Below are positions 1-9,054 of a stretch of DNA of 64,000 bases, piece by piece. Position 1 is the first letter of the stretch. Every line of letters begins with the position of its first letter. Below the pieces are notes generated by a model that saw nothing but the letters and a program-made list of their open reading frames with translations, searched no databases and was not told the DNA's origin. The stretch spans positions 62,001-126,000 of the forward strand of contig JAEZYU010000064.1 in assembly GCA_023418915.1 (NCBI GenBank). Direction: 5' to 3'. Origin of the DNA: Bacillota bacterium. Lineage in GTDB: Bacteria; Bacillota; Clostridia; Acetivibrionales; DTU013. Position numbers and translations under genes: made by a program.

Positions 1-1037
1 AAACACCCGATTTGACTCCAGTAGAGGAAGCAAGCAGAGTTGTTGGAAGAAATCTCACTAAAGGTTCAATAATAGTGTATGAATCAACAGTGTATCCGGG
101 AGTAACTGAAGATATATGTATACCGATTATTGAAAATGAATCTGGTTTTAAGTGCGGTGTTGATTTTAAAGTCGGATATTCACCAGAACGCATCAATCCT
201 GGAGATAAAGTTCACACACTTGAGAATATCGTAAAAATTGTATCAGGTATAGATAGTGAGTGTTTGGAAATTATCATAAAGATTTACGAGCTAATAATAA
301 AAGCCGGTGTACATGAAGTTAGTTCAATAAAAGCAGCTGAAGCAGCAAAAGTGGTAGAGAACAGTCAGCGGGATATCAATATCGCATTCATGAATGAACT
401 GGCTATGGTGTTTGATAAAATGGATATTGATACGCAAGAGGTTATTGAGGCAATGAATACTAAATGGAATGCATTAGGTTTTTATCCGGGCTTGGTTGGA
501 GGCCATTGCATAGGAGTAGACCCATACTACTTTATATATCAAGCAGAGAAGCTAGGGTACCATAGCCAAATTATATTGTCCGGAAGAAAAATAAATGATG
601 GAATGGGAGAATTTGTTGCAAATACTATCATTAAGAAGCTAGTGCTGACAAATAAAACGGTAAGGAAATCAAAAGTAGCAATATTAGGCATTTCATTTAA
701 AGAGAATTGTCCAGATATTAGAAATTCAAAAGTTCTGGATATTATTAAGAAACTGCGGGAATACGGAATAGAACCGGTAGTTACAGATCCGCTCGTAAAC
801 AAAGGGGAATTGGCAATTGAATACGGCATTGACTTGGTAGACTTTAGTAACATTATTGATGTTGATTGTCTCGTCATTGCAGTTGCTCATAATGAATTTA
901 AAGAACTCAGTATAGACCAAATTGATAAAATGTTTAGAAGAGAATTAAGTAACGAAGAAAGAGTCATCATAGATGTAAAAGGTATTTTTGGCAAAGAAGA
1001 CATGACTAGAAGAAACTATACATACTGGCGACTATAA
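1..1037 (+). CDS. nucleotide sugar dehydrogenase, WbpO/TviB type (5' partial)
   Basis: Probable UDP-N-acetylhexosamine 6-dehydrogenase, which oxidises a UDP-HexNAc to its uronic acid with NAD+ for surface polysaccharide. The reading frame is open to the window edge. The codons just before the first TTG (position 12) read T-P-D and continue L-T-P-V, the usual mid-protein sequence of the family, so the N-terminal Rossmann part (about 90 residues) lies upstream and the TTG is not the start. Seen: SPERINPGD, GGHCIGVDPYYF (substrate loop with the catalytic Cys) and a C-terminal UDP-binding domain beginning near VAILGISFKENCPDIRNSKV. The GGHCIGVDPYY form points to WbpO/TviB-like HexNAc enzymes rather than UDP-glucose dehydrogenase, and a separate Ugd is encoded 10 kb downstream. 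First gene of an A+T-rich polysaccharide cassette. Confidence 0.9.
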   Translation, partial: TPDLTPVEEASRVVGRNLTKGSIIVYESTVYPGVTEDICIPIIENESGFKCGVDFKVGYSPERINPGDKVHTLENIVKIVSGIDSECLEIIIKIYELIIKAGVHEVSSIKAAEAAKVVENSQRDINIAFMNELAMVFDKMDIDTQEVIEAMNTKWNALGFYPGLVGGHCIGVDPYYFIYQAEKLGYHSQIILSGRKINDGMGEFVANTIIKKLVLTNKTVRKSKVAILGISFKENCPDIRNSKVLDIIKKLREYGIEPVVTDPLVNKGELAIEYGIDLVDFSNIIDVDCLVIAVAHNEFKELSIDQIDKMFRRELSNEERVIIDVKGIFGKEDMTRRNYTYWRL

Positions 1038-1061
1038 TTACATTTTGGAGACTGCACAATC

Positions 1062-2177
1062 ATGAAAGTATTACATATCAATTCTTATTATAGCAAGAGC
1101 TATTTCTATAAGAACTTATATGACAAGCAGGTTCAAAACGGAATAAATATAAATGTTTTTGTTCCAGTTGATTACTCATTTAATTGTTCAAGCTTTGATT
1201 ATGGTAGCTATACGCAATTAAGCATGAATTTTTCTAATCTTGACAGATTTTTTTTCTTTAGTAAGCAGATGAAAATCTTTAAAGATATGATAAAAAAGCA
1301 TAATATCATAGACTACGATATTATACATGCACACTCTCTATTTACAAATGGTTATGTGGCACTCAAGGCTAAAAGAAGCTTCAACGTTCCTTATATTGTT
1401 GCTGTAAGAAATACGGATCTAAATTTGTTTTTTAAAATACCTTTTATTAAGAAACTGGGTTTAGAAATACTTAAAGAGGCAAACAGAGTAGTATTTTTGT
1501 CAAAGCCATATCAACAAAAAGTAATAGAGAGACTCGTACCCAATTGCCTTAGAGACGAGATCTCGAATAAATCATCAGTTTTACCTAACGGTATAGAGGT
1601 ATTTTGGCTTGGTAATAAGGGTATTCCTAAAACCTTAATAGATAGAAAAAAGCTTAAACTAATTTACGCTGGAGTTATTAATAAGAATAAAAACATAATA
1701 GCCACTTTGAGGGCGATAGAGATATTATCAAAAAAAGGGTACAATATTGAATTTTCTGCAGTCGGAAGGGTTGATGATAGCAATATATTTAAGGAACTAA
1801 GCAAGAGTAGTTTCTTTAAATTCTATTCTCAAAAAGCTAAAGAGGAACTGATTAATATTTATAGGAATAACGATATTTTTATTATGCCATCCCGAACAGA
1901 AACATTTGGGTTAGTGTATGCCGAAGCTTTGAGTCAAGGACTGCCAATAGTCTATACAAGGGGACAGGGTTTTGATGGGCAATTTGATGATGGGGTTGTC
2001 GGTTACAGTGTCAATCCCGACAATTACAATGAAATAGCAGATGCAATACTTAGAATAGCTGATAATTATTCGGAATTGTCCAAGCGGGCGGTTGATTTAT
2101 CCAATCGCTTTGAATGGAGCGGTATAGCTAAGCAATATATCCAGTTATATGGAGAAATGAAATATGAAAATCGCTGA
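1062..2177 (+). CDS. glycosyltransferase family 4 (GT-B fold)
   Basis: Likely transfers a sugar from a nucleotide donor to a lipid-linked polysaccharide intermediate on the cytoplasmic side. The 371-residue length fits GT4. The C-terminal half carries the donor-binding region: the EX7E-type motif ETFGLVYAEALSQGLPIVYT (from about residue 279), preceded by KLIYAGVINKNKN, the usual opening of the second Rossmann domain. The N-terminal domain has DIIHAHSLFTNG. Start ATG with TTGGAG about 10 nt upstream. The 3' end overlaps the next gene by 14 nt, so the two are probably translationally coupled. Acceptor and linkage cannot be told from sequence. Confidence 0.9.
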   Translation: MKVLHINSYYSKSYFYKNLYDKQVQNGININVFVPVDYSFNCSSFDYGSYTQLSMNFSNLDRFFFFSKQMKIFKDMIKKHNIIDYDIIHAHSLFTNGYVALKAKRSFNVPYIVAVRNTDLNLFFKIPFIKKLGLEILKEANRVVFLSKPYQQKVIERLVPNCLRDEISNKSSVLPNGIEVFWLGNKGIPKTLIDRKKLKLIYAGVINKNKNIIATLRAIEILSKKGYNIEFSAVGRVDDSNIFKELSKSSFFKFYSQKAKEELINIYRNNDIFIMPSRTETFGLVYAEALSQGLPIVYTRGQGFDGQFDDGVVGYSVNPDNYNEIADAILRIADNYSELSKRAVDLSNRFEWSGIAKQYIQLYGEMKYENR

Positions 2178-3627
2178 TTTTCTAGAAAATAGTTTATTTA
2201 CATTTTTCTTATGCTATAAAAGTGAATCATTTACAGCCTTGCCCGAGCATATCGAATTTGATAATTATCAGCTTTACTTAAGTAAAAAAACCGAAGCAAA
2301 CATTGCAGAGCAAAATGGAAGGACAATAGTTATTATTGGTTTATGTGTTGATTCAAAGGGTGAAATCAAAGATAATATACCAGCGTACATATTGAATAAT
2401 ACTAATTCATTAGGTGACATACTTACGATAGAGGGCAGATTCGCAGGAAAATATGTTTTGATATACAAAGAAGATGATAATTTATATGCTATTGGTGATG
2501 CAACTTGTAGTATACCAGTAAACTACTGTATATGTGAACAGTTTGCAGTTTCATCTTCGTCAGAACTGATAGCGTTTCATTTTGGCTTCATCCATTCAAG
2601 CGAATACCTAAAGATAAGAAAAGCTTCCGATGTATCGCAGGCCATGCCTTACAATATCACTTTATATAAAGAAATAGAACAACTTTTACCAAACCATTAT
2701 TATGATACATCGAAAAATACGAGCTTTAGATTTTCTTTGAACCGATGCAGTAATTCTTCTATAGAATATGCAGCTAAGAGAACGGTAGAGTTGGTTGATA
2801 ATATAACAAAGGAGTATGTTCGGAAGTATGACTTGATCTGTCCATTGACTTCAGGTAAGGATAGCCGTGTTGTTCTAGCATTTTTGCGAAAACATGTTAG
2901 TAACTTGATTTGCTATACGATAAGACATAAAAAATTCAAAGCCAATGAACCTGATTTAACAATTCCTAAAGAGATAACAAATGAATTAGGGATAGAATAC
3001 AAACAGATAGATGATCTTGAAGTACCAGAAGAGATAATTAGATTATTCGATAACTTTTTTGGGGAAGGCTTATATTCGAAATATACTCTAATGAACGCAT
3101 ATACAATAAAAGAGAATTTTAAGGATTATGCAATAATCAATGGCGATATAATAGGACAAATTGGAAAAAGCTCATTACATCGAAACATACCTGAAAAATG
3201 GGCAAGTACAGAATATTTTATGTGTAAGCTCCATAATTATAGTAAAAAAGCGAAGAATTATCTAAGGAATTGGTATGTTTCAGCAAAAAAAGCTGAGGAT
3301 GTATCTACTTTAGATAGGTTTTCTTGGGAAATTAGATTAGGCCGATGGGCTGGGCAAGAGAACTTCATTTATAATAATATGAGTGTTCCTTATTTGAACA
3401 TTTATAATTGCCGAAATATTATCATAGCTTGGACACAAATAGACAGGGAATTGAGAAAAGATTCTAGGTTACATATTGAAATTTTATCTGATATCTATTC
3501 TGAATTACTTAGATTTTCGTTTGGATCAGAAATAAATTTGTTCCATAAAATAGTAAAAACTAATTATTTATTTTTCTTTATATCAAGCTTTATTAAGCAC
3601 TGGTGTTGTAAAAAGCATTTTATTTAA
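2164..3627 (+). CDS. asparagine-synthetase-like protein of polysaccharide cluster
   Basis: Contains the PP-loop of ATP-pyrophosphatase/asparagine synthase enzymes: LTSGKDSRVVLAFLRK near residue 228, followed by a HUP-type fold and a YKQIDD segment. The first about 130 residues resemble the glutaminase-like domain of AsnB (for example IEGRFAGKYVLIYKEDDN and GDATCSIPVNY), but there is no Cys at position 2 to act as the amidotransferase nucleophile. It may therefore amidate or adenylate using free ammonia or another nucleophile. Asn-synthase homologues in polysaccharide loci are thought to amidate uronic acids, which would fit the two sugar dehydrogenases here, but that is inference. Overlaps the upstream GT by 14 nt. 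487 residues, complete. Confidence 0.75.
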   Translation: MKIADFLENSLFTFFLCYKSESFTALPEHIEFDNYQLYLSKKTEANIAEQNGRTIVIIGLCVDSKGEIKDNIPAYILNNTNSLGDILTIEGRFAGKYVLIYKEDDNLYAIGDATCSIPVNYCICEQFAVSSSSELIAFHFGFIHSSEYLKIRKASDVSQAMPYNITLYKEIEQLLPNHYYDTSKNTSFRFSLNRCSNSSIEYAAKRTVELVDNITKEYVRKYDLICPLTSGKDSRVVLAFLRKHVSNLICYTIRHKKFKANEPDLTIPKEITNELGIEYKQIDDLEVPEEIIRLFDNFFGEGLYSKYTLMNAYTIKENFKDYAIINGDIIGQIGKSSLHRNIPEKWASTEYFMCKLHNYSKKAKNYLRNWYVSAKKAEDVSTLDRFSWEIRLGRWAGQENFIYNNMSVPYLNIYNCRNIIIAWTQIDRELRKDSRLHIEILSDIYSELLRFSFGSEINLFHKIVKTNYLFFFISSFIKHWCCKKHFI

Positions 3628-3644
3628 AGGAAAAGGTGGTTATT

Positions 3645-4496
3645 ATGGAAGGCTTAATAATAACAGCAGATGATTATGGCATGTCACTAGCTGTAAATCA
3701 AGCAATAAATGAAGGAATAGAATGCGGCCTAATCACGTCGACAAATGTCATGGTAGGTATGGATAACAGTCAGGATGCAGCTTTCTTAAGACAGAAATAT
3801 CCGAATATTTCAGTAGGAATACATTGGACACTCAGTGCGGGTAAACCCGTATCTAGACCCGAAGATATTCCGTCACTAATAGATTCAAATGGTAAGTTTT
3901 ATAACTATCAGGATTTTAGAGAAAGATATAGAAGTAATGATATAAAAGAAGATGAAATAATAATAGAACTAAAAAATCAGTATGAAAGATTTTGTAGTCT
4001 TTGTGGTAAACCAGATTATTGGAATACACATCAAAATATCCATGTCGAATTTAAATTGTTTAGACTCTTTGTTAAATGTGCGAAATCATTAGGTATTAAT
4101 AAAATGAGAAGTCATCAGAGAGTTTATATAAAACCTAAATGTGGGAAAATGACATTCCCTTTGAAATGGAGATTGCAAGAACCGATAAAATTATTCATTA
4201 TTCATTATTGGAAAATATTGGCTCATAAAAATGGAATTGCTTCACCTGATGGAATTGTGATATTACTTAATGAGAAAGACAAGGTGGATCTTGATTACAT
4301 TTTTGGTTCACTAAGTCTTAAAACTATAGAATTTGCTGAGTATGTAATACACCCTGCAGTGAAAATAGATAGTGAATATTTTGGAACTATTTCAGATAAT
4401 AGAATTACAGAATACAAACAGTTTACTTCTAGTAATACAATACGATTAATTAGAAATAGAAAAATTAATTTAGTCAATTTTAATCAGTTTAAATAA
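3645..4496 (+). CDS. YdjC/ChbG-family carbohydrate deacetylase
   Basis: YdjC-type proteins are metal-dependent deacetylases of N-acetylated sugars. Seen near the N-terminus: ITADDYGMSLAVNQAI with the metal-binding Asp pair, then VGIHWTLSAGKPV and NTHQNIH (about residues 126-132), which supplies the metal-ligand histidines, and a late VIHPAV. The in-frame GTG at 3636 lies within the ribosome binding region. ATG at 3645 sits 5 nt after AAGGTGG and gives about 283 residues, so I prefer it. Lies between an Asn-synthase-like gene and a GT in the same strand run. Likely trims an acetyl group from a repeat-unit sugar or its precursor. Confidence 0.85.
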   Translation: MEGLIITADDYGMSLAVNQAINEGIECGLITSTNVMVGMDNSQDAAFLRQKYPNISVGIHWTLSAGKPVSRPEDIPSLIDSNGKFYNYQDFRERYRSNDIKEDEIIIELKNQYERFCSLCGKPDYWNTHQNIHVEFKLFRLFVKCAKSLGINKMRSHQRVYIKPKCGKMTFPLKWRLQEPIKLFIIHYWKILAHKNGIASPDGIVILLNEKDKVDLDYIFGSLSLKTIEFAEYVIHPAVKIDSEYFGTISDNRITEYKQFTSSNTIRLIRNRKINLVNFNQFK

Positions 4497-4506
4497 GGTG
4501 TTTATT

Positions 4507-5673
4507 ATGGATAAGATTATTAAAAGAATATGTTTTATTACACCTAGGTATCCTACTGAATCAAACCCAGTACATACATTTGTTGATAGTTTAATATGTG
4601 AAATAGCAGATCAGGGAATAGAGTGCTATGTGATATCTCCTTACAGTTTAACTGATAGATTGATAAGAAAATCAGAATACTTACCCAAATATAGGGAGAG
4701 AATAACTAAAAATCATAATATTATAAGGATTTATACACCTAGATACATTTCATATTCTACAAGGATGTTCGGCATCAATACTTCCTATATCACATACAAG
4801 AACTTCTACAAATCTGCACTTAAAACATATATGAGGCTGGGAATAAACACAGACATTATGTATGGGCACTTTATATATCCATCTGGAATATGTGCTGCAG
4901 ATATTGGCAATAGATTGGGGATTCCATCTCTTTTGGCTTATGGGGAAAGTTCGAGCGCAAATTATCTGTGCGTTGGAAAAACTAAACTTATTTGTAGTTT
5001 GAACAGCTTATCCGGAATTATATCTGTTTCAAGTAAAAATAAGAAAGAACTTATTGGACTAGGGATAAAAAATGATATTCCTATAGAGGTATTTCCCAAT
5101 GCCATTAATAGGACTAAATTCTTCAAGATTGAAAAAAGTATTGCACGAAAAGAACTGGGTATAAATGATGACAGATATATAATTATGTTCGTTGGGCATT
5201 TTATAGAGAGGAAAGGGGTTAGAATTCTATCTAGCGTCATAGATGAGTTAGACGATGTGTATTCGTTTTTTATAGGTGATGGGCCTATTGAGCCTATATG
5301 CAGAAATATTCTATATAAAGGCAGAGTACCGCATGATAAGGTACACCTATATTTGAATGCAGCAGATGTATTTGTTTTACCAACACAAGCCGAAGGTTGC
5401 TGTAACGCAATTGTCGAGGCAATTGCGTGTGGATTGCCGATAATTTCATCTAGCAAATCGTTTAATGATGATATATTAAGTGAAAAGAATTCGATCCGAA
5501 TAGATGTTAGTGATAAACAAACTCTTTTAGACTCTATAAAATTACTAAAAAATGATTTGGAGTTAAGAAACAGCATGTCAAATTCATCGCTTGAAATGTC
5601 AGCAGATTTAGATATTGGCGTAAGAGCAAAGAGAATAATTGGCTTCATGAAATCAATTATTTCGGAAAAGTAG
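4507..5673 (+). CDS. glycosyltransferase family 4
   Basis: GT-B glycosyltransferase of the polysaccharide cassette. The second domain starts at IIMFVGHFIERKGVRIL. The donor-binding motif reads PTQAEGCCNAIVEAIACGLP, with the EX7E glutamates near residues 296 and 304. The N-terminal domain has the usual alternating hydrophobic strands (ICFITPRYPTESNPVHTFV). ATG at 4507 follows AAGGTG by 6 nt; the GTG at 4498 is inside the Shine-Dalgarno. About 388 residues. Eight nt separate its stop from the next gene's ATG. Donor and acceptor are unknown. Confidence 0.88.
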   Translation: MDKIIKRICFITPRYPTESNPVHTFVDSLICEIADQGIECYVISPYSLTDRLIRKSEYLPKYRERITKNHNIIRIYTPRYISYSTRMFGINTSYITYKNFYKSALKTYMRLGINTDIMYGHFIYPSGICAADIGNRLGIPSLLAYGESSSANYLCVGKTKLICSLNSLSGIISVSSKNKKELIGLGIKNDIPIEVFPNAINRTKFFKIEKSIARKELGINDDRYIIMFVGHFIERKGVRILSSVIDELDDVYSFFIGDGPIEPICRNILYKGRVPHDKVHLYLNAADVFVLPTQAEGCCNAIVEAIACGLPIISSSKSFNDDILSEKNSIRIDVSDKQTLLDSIKLLKNDLELRNSMSNSSLEMSADLDIGVRAKRIIGFMKSIISEK

Positions 5674-5680
5674 GTATTCT

Positions 5681-6898
5681 ATGTTATTAAAAGCAAGTAA
5701 AGTATTCTATTTCCTTTTGTTATTCTATTACGGTTGGTTTCAGTATGTCTTTTTTCAATTGCCCAATATGCTGATGATTTTGGGTATGGCTATAATAGGA
5801 TTTATCATACTGGACGCTTTACAATCTAATGTGAGTATTATCAGAAGCATAACTCCAGAATTATTGTACTGGATTATCTTTGCATTTACTTCACTGATTT
5901 TTGGCATGTTTGTTGCAGTCAATACAGATTTGCTTATTAGCCAGCTATCGACGTTTATGCAATATATTTTACTTATATTAAGTATTGTATATATTTCTGG
6001 AAGAGATAAAAAACTTGATTTTTTCGTCAGTACTTATATTGCATACGCATTGTTGGCAGCAGTAACTGCGTTGTTTCGAGGACATAATTATGGTCAAGGT
6101 AGAATCAGCTTAGGTGCAATTAATAATCCCAACGCTTTAGGTATTTCAATGGCAATAGGAGTGTGTTGCATTCTTTATAGACTGAACTTCCAAAAGTTGA
6201 CATATTCTGTTTTAAGTTTTAGCGCTATAATGCTACTTATTTACACTTCGTTTTTAACCGGATCAAGAAAAGCTCTCTTAAGTATAGTCATAATTGTTGT
6301 TTTATGGTTTGTTTTTATAGCAAATAAAGAAATCCGGGCTCTTAATTCTAGTGCAAAGATAAAGGGCTTATTCCTTTTAGTACTACTATTTCTTGGCTTT
6401 TATTCTCTGCTATATCCTGTGTTTACAAATTCTTTGATTTTTTTGCGACTCAGGGATTTGTTTGATTCTGGTAGTACAGCTAGAATTGGAATGTATAACG
6501 AAGCATTACGTTTTTTTGATAGGAGTCCTATAGTTGGTATAGGTTTTAATAATTACAGAGTCTTATCTATATATAAAACATATTCGCATTCTACATATGC
6601 TGAAGTATTGGCATGTACGGGGATTATAGGATCTTTTCTTTATCTTTGTCCGTACATACTAATTTTTGTAAAATATGTAAAACTATTTTTTAGTAAAACT
6701 ATAGATCATACTTTACTTAAAAAACTAAGGATAATATTCTTACTATTTTCTGCATTGATTTTTTTAGGTGTAGGAGTAATACATTTCTATGAAATGACAT
6801 CTAGTATTGCTTTCGGGTATATAATTGCTTTTTACAAATGTAATATTGATTCCTTTTCCTATAGTAGAGAAACAAAAAGCAATAGTATTACCTTGTAA
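5681..6898 (+). CDS. Wzy/O-antigen ligase-like polysaccharide polymerase
   Basis: Very hydrophobic 405-residue protein with roughly ten predicted membrane segments. The signature region SLGAINNPNALGISMAIG and, further on, FLTGSRKALLSIV followed by a loop with GSTARIGMYNEALRFFDRSP and GIGFNNYRV match the general pattern of Wzy/WaaL-type proteins (long extracytoplasmic loop, Arg residues, NPN). Such proteins join lipid-linked repeat units outside the membrane. Placed between a GT4 gene and a TupA-like ATP-grasp gene in the same cassette. Sequence conservation in this class is poor, so polymerase versus ligase is not settled. Confidence 0.8.
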   Translation: MLLKASKVFYFLLLFYYGWFQYVFFQLPNMLMILGMAIIGFIILDALQSNVSIIRSITPELLYWIIFAFTSLIFGMFVAVNTDLLISQLSTFMQYILLILSIVYISGRDKKLDFFVSTYIAYALLAAVTALFRGHNYGQGRISLGAINNPNALGISMAIGVCCILYRLNFQKLTYSVLSFSAIMLLIYTSFLTGSRKALLSIVIIVVLWFVFIANKEIRALNSSAKIKGLFLLVLLFLGFYSLLYPVFTNSLIFLRLRDLFDSGSTARIGMYNEALRFFDRSPIVGIGFNNYRVLSIYKTYSHSTYAEVLACTGIIGSFLYLCPYILIFVKYVKLFFSKTIDHTLLKKLRIIFLLFSALIFLGVGVIHFYEMTSSIAFGYIIAFYKCNIDSFSYSRETKSNSITL

Positions 6899-6921
6899 TG
6901 TAATAGAAGAGGAGTATTAAA

Positions 6922-7827
6922 TTGAACATATTATCAACATTTAACAGATATATAAAAAAACCAAAGAAAATTGTTCGCATTTTAGGTAGATATGGTTTTT
7001 TCAACTGGATGCCTGATAGGCCATATTTAAAATTAGTGTATTGGTGTGAAACAGGAAAGAAACTGAATTTAGACAATCCTAGTACGTATAACGAGAAAAT
7101 ACAATGGATGAAGCTTTATGACCGTAATCCAAAAAATAAAACTTTTGTTGATAAATATGCTGTGCGGCAATATATTTCACAAACTATCGGAGACCAATAT
7201 CTAATTCCTTTACTTGGAGTTTACAATAGTGTTGAAGAGATACCATGGAATGATTTACCGAATCAGTTCGTACTAAAGTGCACTCATGGCTCAAATTCCA
7301 ATATCATTTGTTCAGACAAAGGTAGTCTTGAAATAAATGAAGCAAAGAGAAAATTATTTCGATGGATGAAAATGAATTGGTATTGGTTTGGGCGTGAATG
7401 GGTGTACAAAGATTTAACACCAAAGATTATTTGTGAAGAGTATATGGTAGATGAATCAGGGGTTGAATTAAAAGATTACAAAATTTTTTGTTTCAATGGC
7501 GAACCGAAATTAATACAGGTTGATTTTAGCCGATTTACAAATCACAAAAGGAATTTATACACTATAGATTGGGAATATATTGATGCAAGAATAAAATATT
7601 CTAACGATCCAAATTTCAAAATCCAAAAGCCTGATAATCTAAATGAAATGCTAGATATTGCTCGGTTGCTTTCGAAAGGAATTAGGCATGTGAGAGTGGA
7701 TTTTTATAGTATTAACAGGAAAATATATTTTGGGGAAATGACATTTTATCATGGCTCAGGTTTTGAGAAATTTCAACCTGATAGCCTAGAAAAAGAAATG
7801 GGAGAATGGTTTGAAAGTCGAGGTTAG
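6922..7827 (+). CDS. TupA-like ATP-grasp protein
   Basis: Resembles the ATPgrasp_TupA group found in polysaccharide loci, proposed to ligate an amino acid or similar group to a glycan. Seen: LNLDNPSTYNEKIQWMKLYD near the N-terminus, TFVDKYAVRQYI, FVLKCTHGSNSNI (ATP-binding strand and loop), IICEEYM, LKDYKIFCFNGEP and a late VRVDFY...YFGEMTFYHGSGF segment with the acidic metal-ligand positions. The TTG start at 6922 is supported by GAGGAG 8 nt upstream; no better start exists. 301 residues, usual for the group. The transferred substrate is unknown. Confidence 0.8.
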   Translation: MNILSTFNRYIKKPKKIVRILGRYGFFNWMPDRPYLKLVYWCETGKKLNLDNPSTYNEKIQWMKLYDRNPKNKTFVDKYAVRQYISQTIGDQYLIPLLGVYNSVEEIPWNDLPNQFVLKCTHGSNSNIICSDKGSLEINEAKRKLFRWMKMNWYWFGREWVYKDLTPKIICEEYMVDESGVELKDYKIFCFNGEPKLIQVDFSRFTNHKRNLYTIDWEYIDARIKYSNDPNFKIQKPDNLNEMLDIARLLSKGIRHVRVDFYSINRKIYFGEMTFYHGSGFEKFQPDSLEKEMGEWFESRG

Positions 7828-7830
7828 TAT

Positions 7831-9030
7831 ATGAATTTAGCCATACCAATTACTGGGCTGCCTGTTCCTGCGGTCAAAGGGGGAGCTATTCAAACAGGAA
7901 TACAACATATAATTGATCAAAATGAAAAATATGGATTATTGAGGATTACTGTAATAAGTATTTTTAACAAAGAAGCTCTTGAAGCATCCAAAAACTATAA
8001 AAATACAGAATTTGTTTTTATACATTCAAATTCATTATTGAGAAAAATAGTAAGTTATGCTAATTCTATTTTTTATAAGTTTAAACTAGATCTAAGGTTG
8101 ATGAAAGAAGCGCATTTTCTAAGGAAAGTAGTACAAATAATTAACACCCACAATTTTGACTTTATCTTACTAAAAAATAACGTACAATATGTTTTACCTC
8201 TCGCAAAAAGAACGAGAACACATATTTGTTTACAATTACATAATGACCACCTGAACAGTTCAGTTTTTAAAGCAATCGATATCTGTAACGTAACAAGAAA
8301 AATACTAGTAAATAGTGCATATATTAAGAGTAGAGTTTTATCAATACAGGGTGTACAGCCTGATAAAATATATGTTAATAAGAATTGCACTGATATTGAA
8401 ATCTTTAACAAGGAATTATATAAAAATGATGTTGACACTTATAAAAAGAAGTTAGGAATTAAAAATAATGAAATAGTGATTATTTATTGTGGTAGAATTA
8501 TCCCAGCAAAAGGTGTTAAGGAACTTATAGCTGCAGTAAAGTTACTAAATGCGAATATTAACTATAAACTTATTATAGTTGGTTCTAGTTGGTTTGGTAA
8601 ATCCACAAAAAGCAAATACATTCTAGAGCTAGAAGAACTATCAAAAGAGATAGAAGATAAGATCATATTTACAGGCTATATATCATATAGAGATGTGCCA
8701 AAATATCATGCAATTTCTGACATTGCAGTAGTACCTTCTATATGGGAAGAACCTGCAGGGAGAGTTGTTATAGAATTCCAATCATCTGGATTACCATTAA
8801 TCGTATCAGATTCAGGGGGTATTTCTGATTATATAAGTTACGAGAGTGCTATGGTCGTCAGTAGAGATGGAAATTTTTCTACAAAATTGGCAAAAGCTTT
8901 GGAAGTATTGACTAAGAATACTGACTTAAGGAAAAGGATGGGTAATTACGGAAAAGAATTTGCTAAGAATTTTAGTCCCAATAAGTATTATTTTGATCTT
9001 ATAAATATTTTAACGAATGATAACGAATAG
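7831..9030 (+). CDS. glycosyltransferase family 4
   Basis: Third GT4 enzyme of the cassette. The N-terminal glycine-rich loop PAVKGGAIQTGI is typical of GT4 acceptor domains. The second domain starts at IVIIYCGRIIPAKGVKELI. The EX7E motif occurs in IWEEPAGRVVIEFQSSGLPL (near residue 306). The ATG lies 3 nt after the preceding stop, and its GAGGT ribosome binding site is inside the end of the upstream gene, so coupling is likely. 399 residues, complete. Donor sugar and linkage are not predictable from sequence. Confidence 0.88.
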   Translation: MNLAIPITGLPVPAVKGGAIQTGIQHIIDQNEKYGLLRITVISIFNKEALEASKNYKNTEFVFIHSNSLLRKIVSYANSIFYKFKLDLRLMKEAHFLRKVVQIINTHNFDFILLKNNVQYVLPLAKRTRTHICLQLHNDHLNSSVFKAIDICNVTRKILVNSAYIKSRVLSIQGVQPDKIYVNKNCTDIEIFNKELYKNDVDTYKKKLGIKNNEIVIIYCGRIIPAKGVKELIAAVKLLNANINYKLIIVGSSWFGKSTKSKYILELEELSKEIEDKIIFTGYISYRDVPKYHAISDIAVVPSIWEEPAGRVVIEFQSSGLPLIVSDSGGISDYISYESAMVVSRDGNFSTKLAKALEVLTKNTDLRKRMGNYGKEFAKNFSPNKYYFDLINILTNDNE

Positions 9031-9054
9031 ACTGTATCTTTATGGAGGATTGGT

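Noticed and set aside
12..40. TTG at position 12 as start of the first gene
   Set aside because: The frame is open to the window edge and residues before it match the family; the N-terminal NAD domain must lie upstream.
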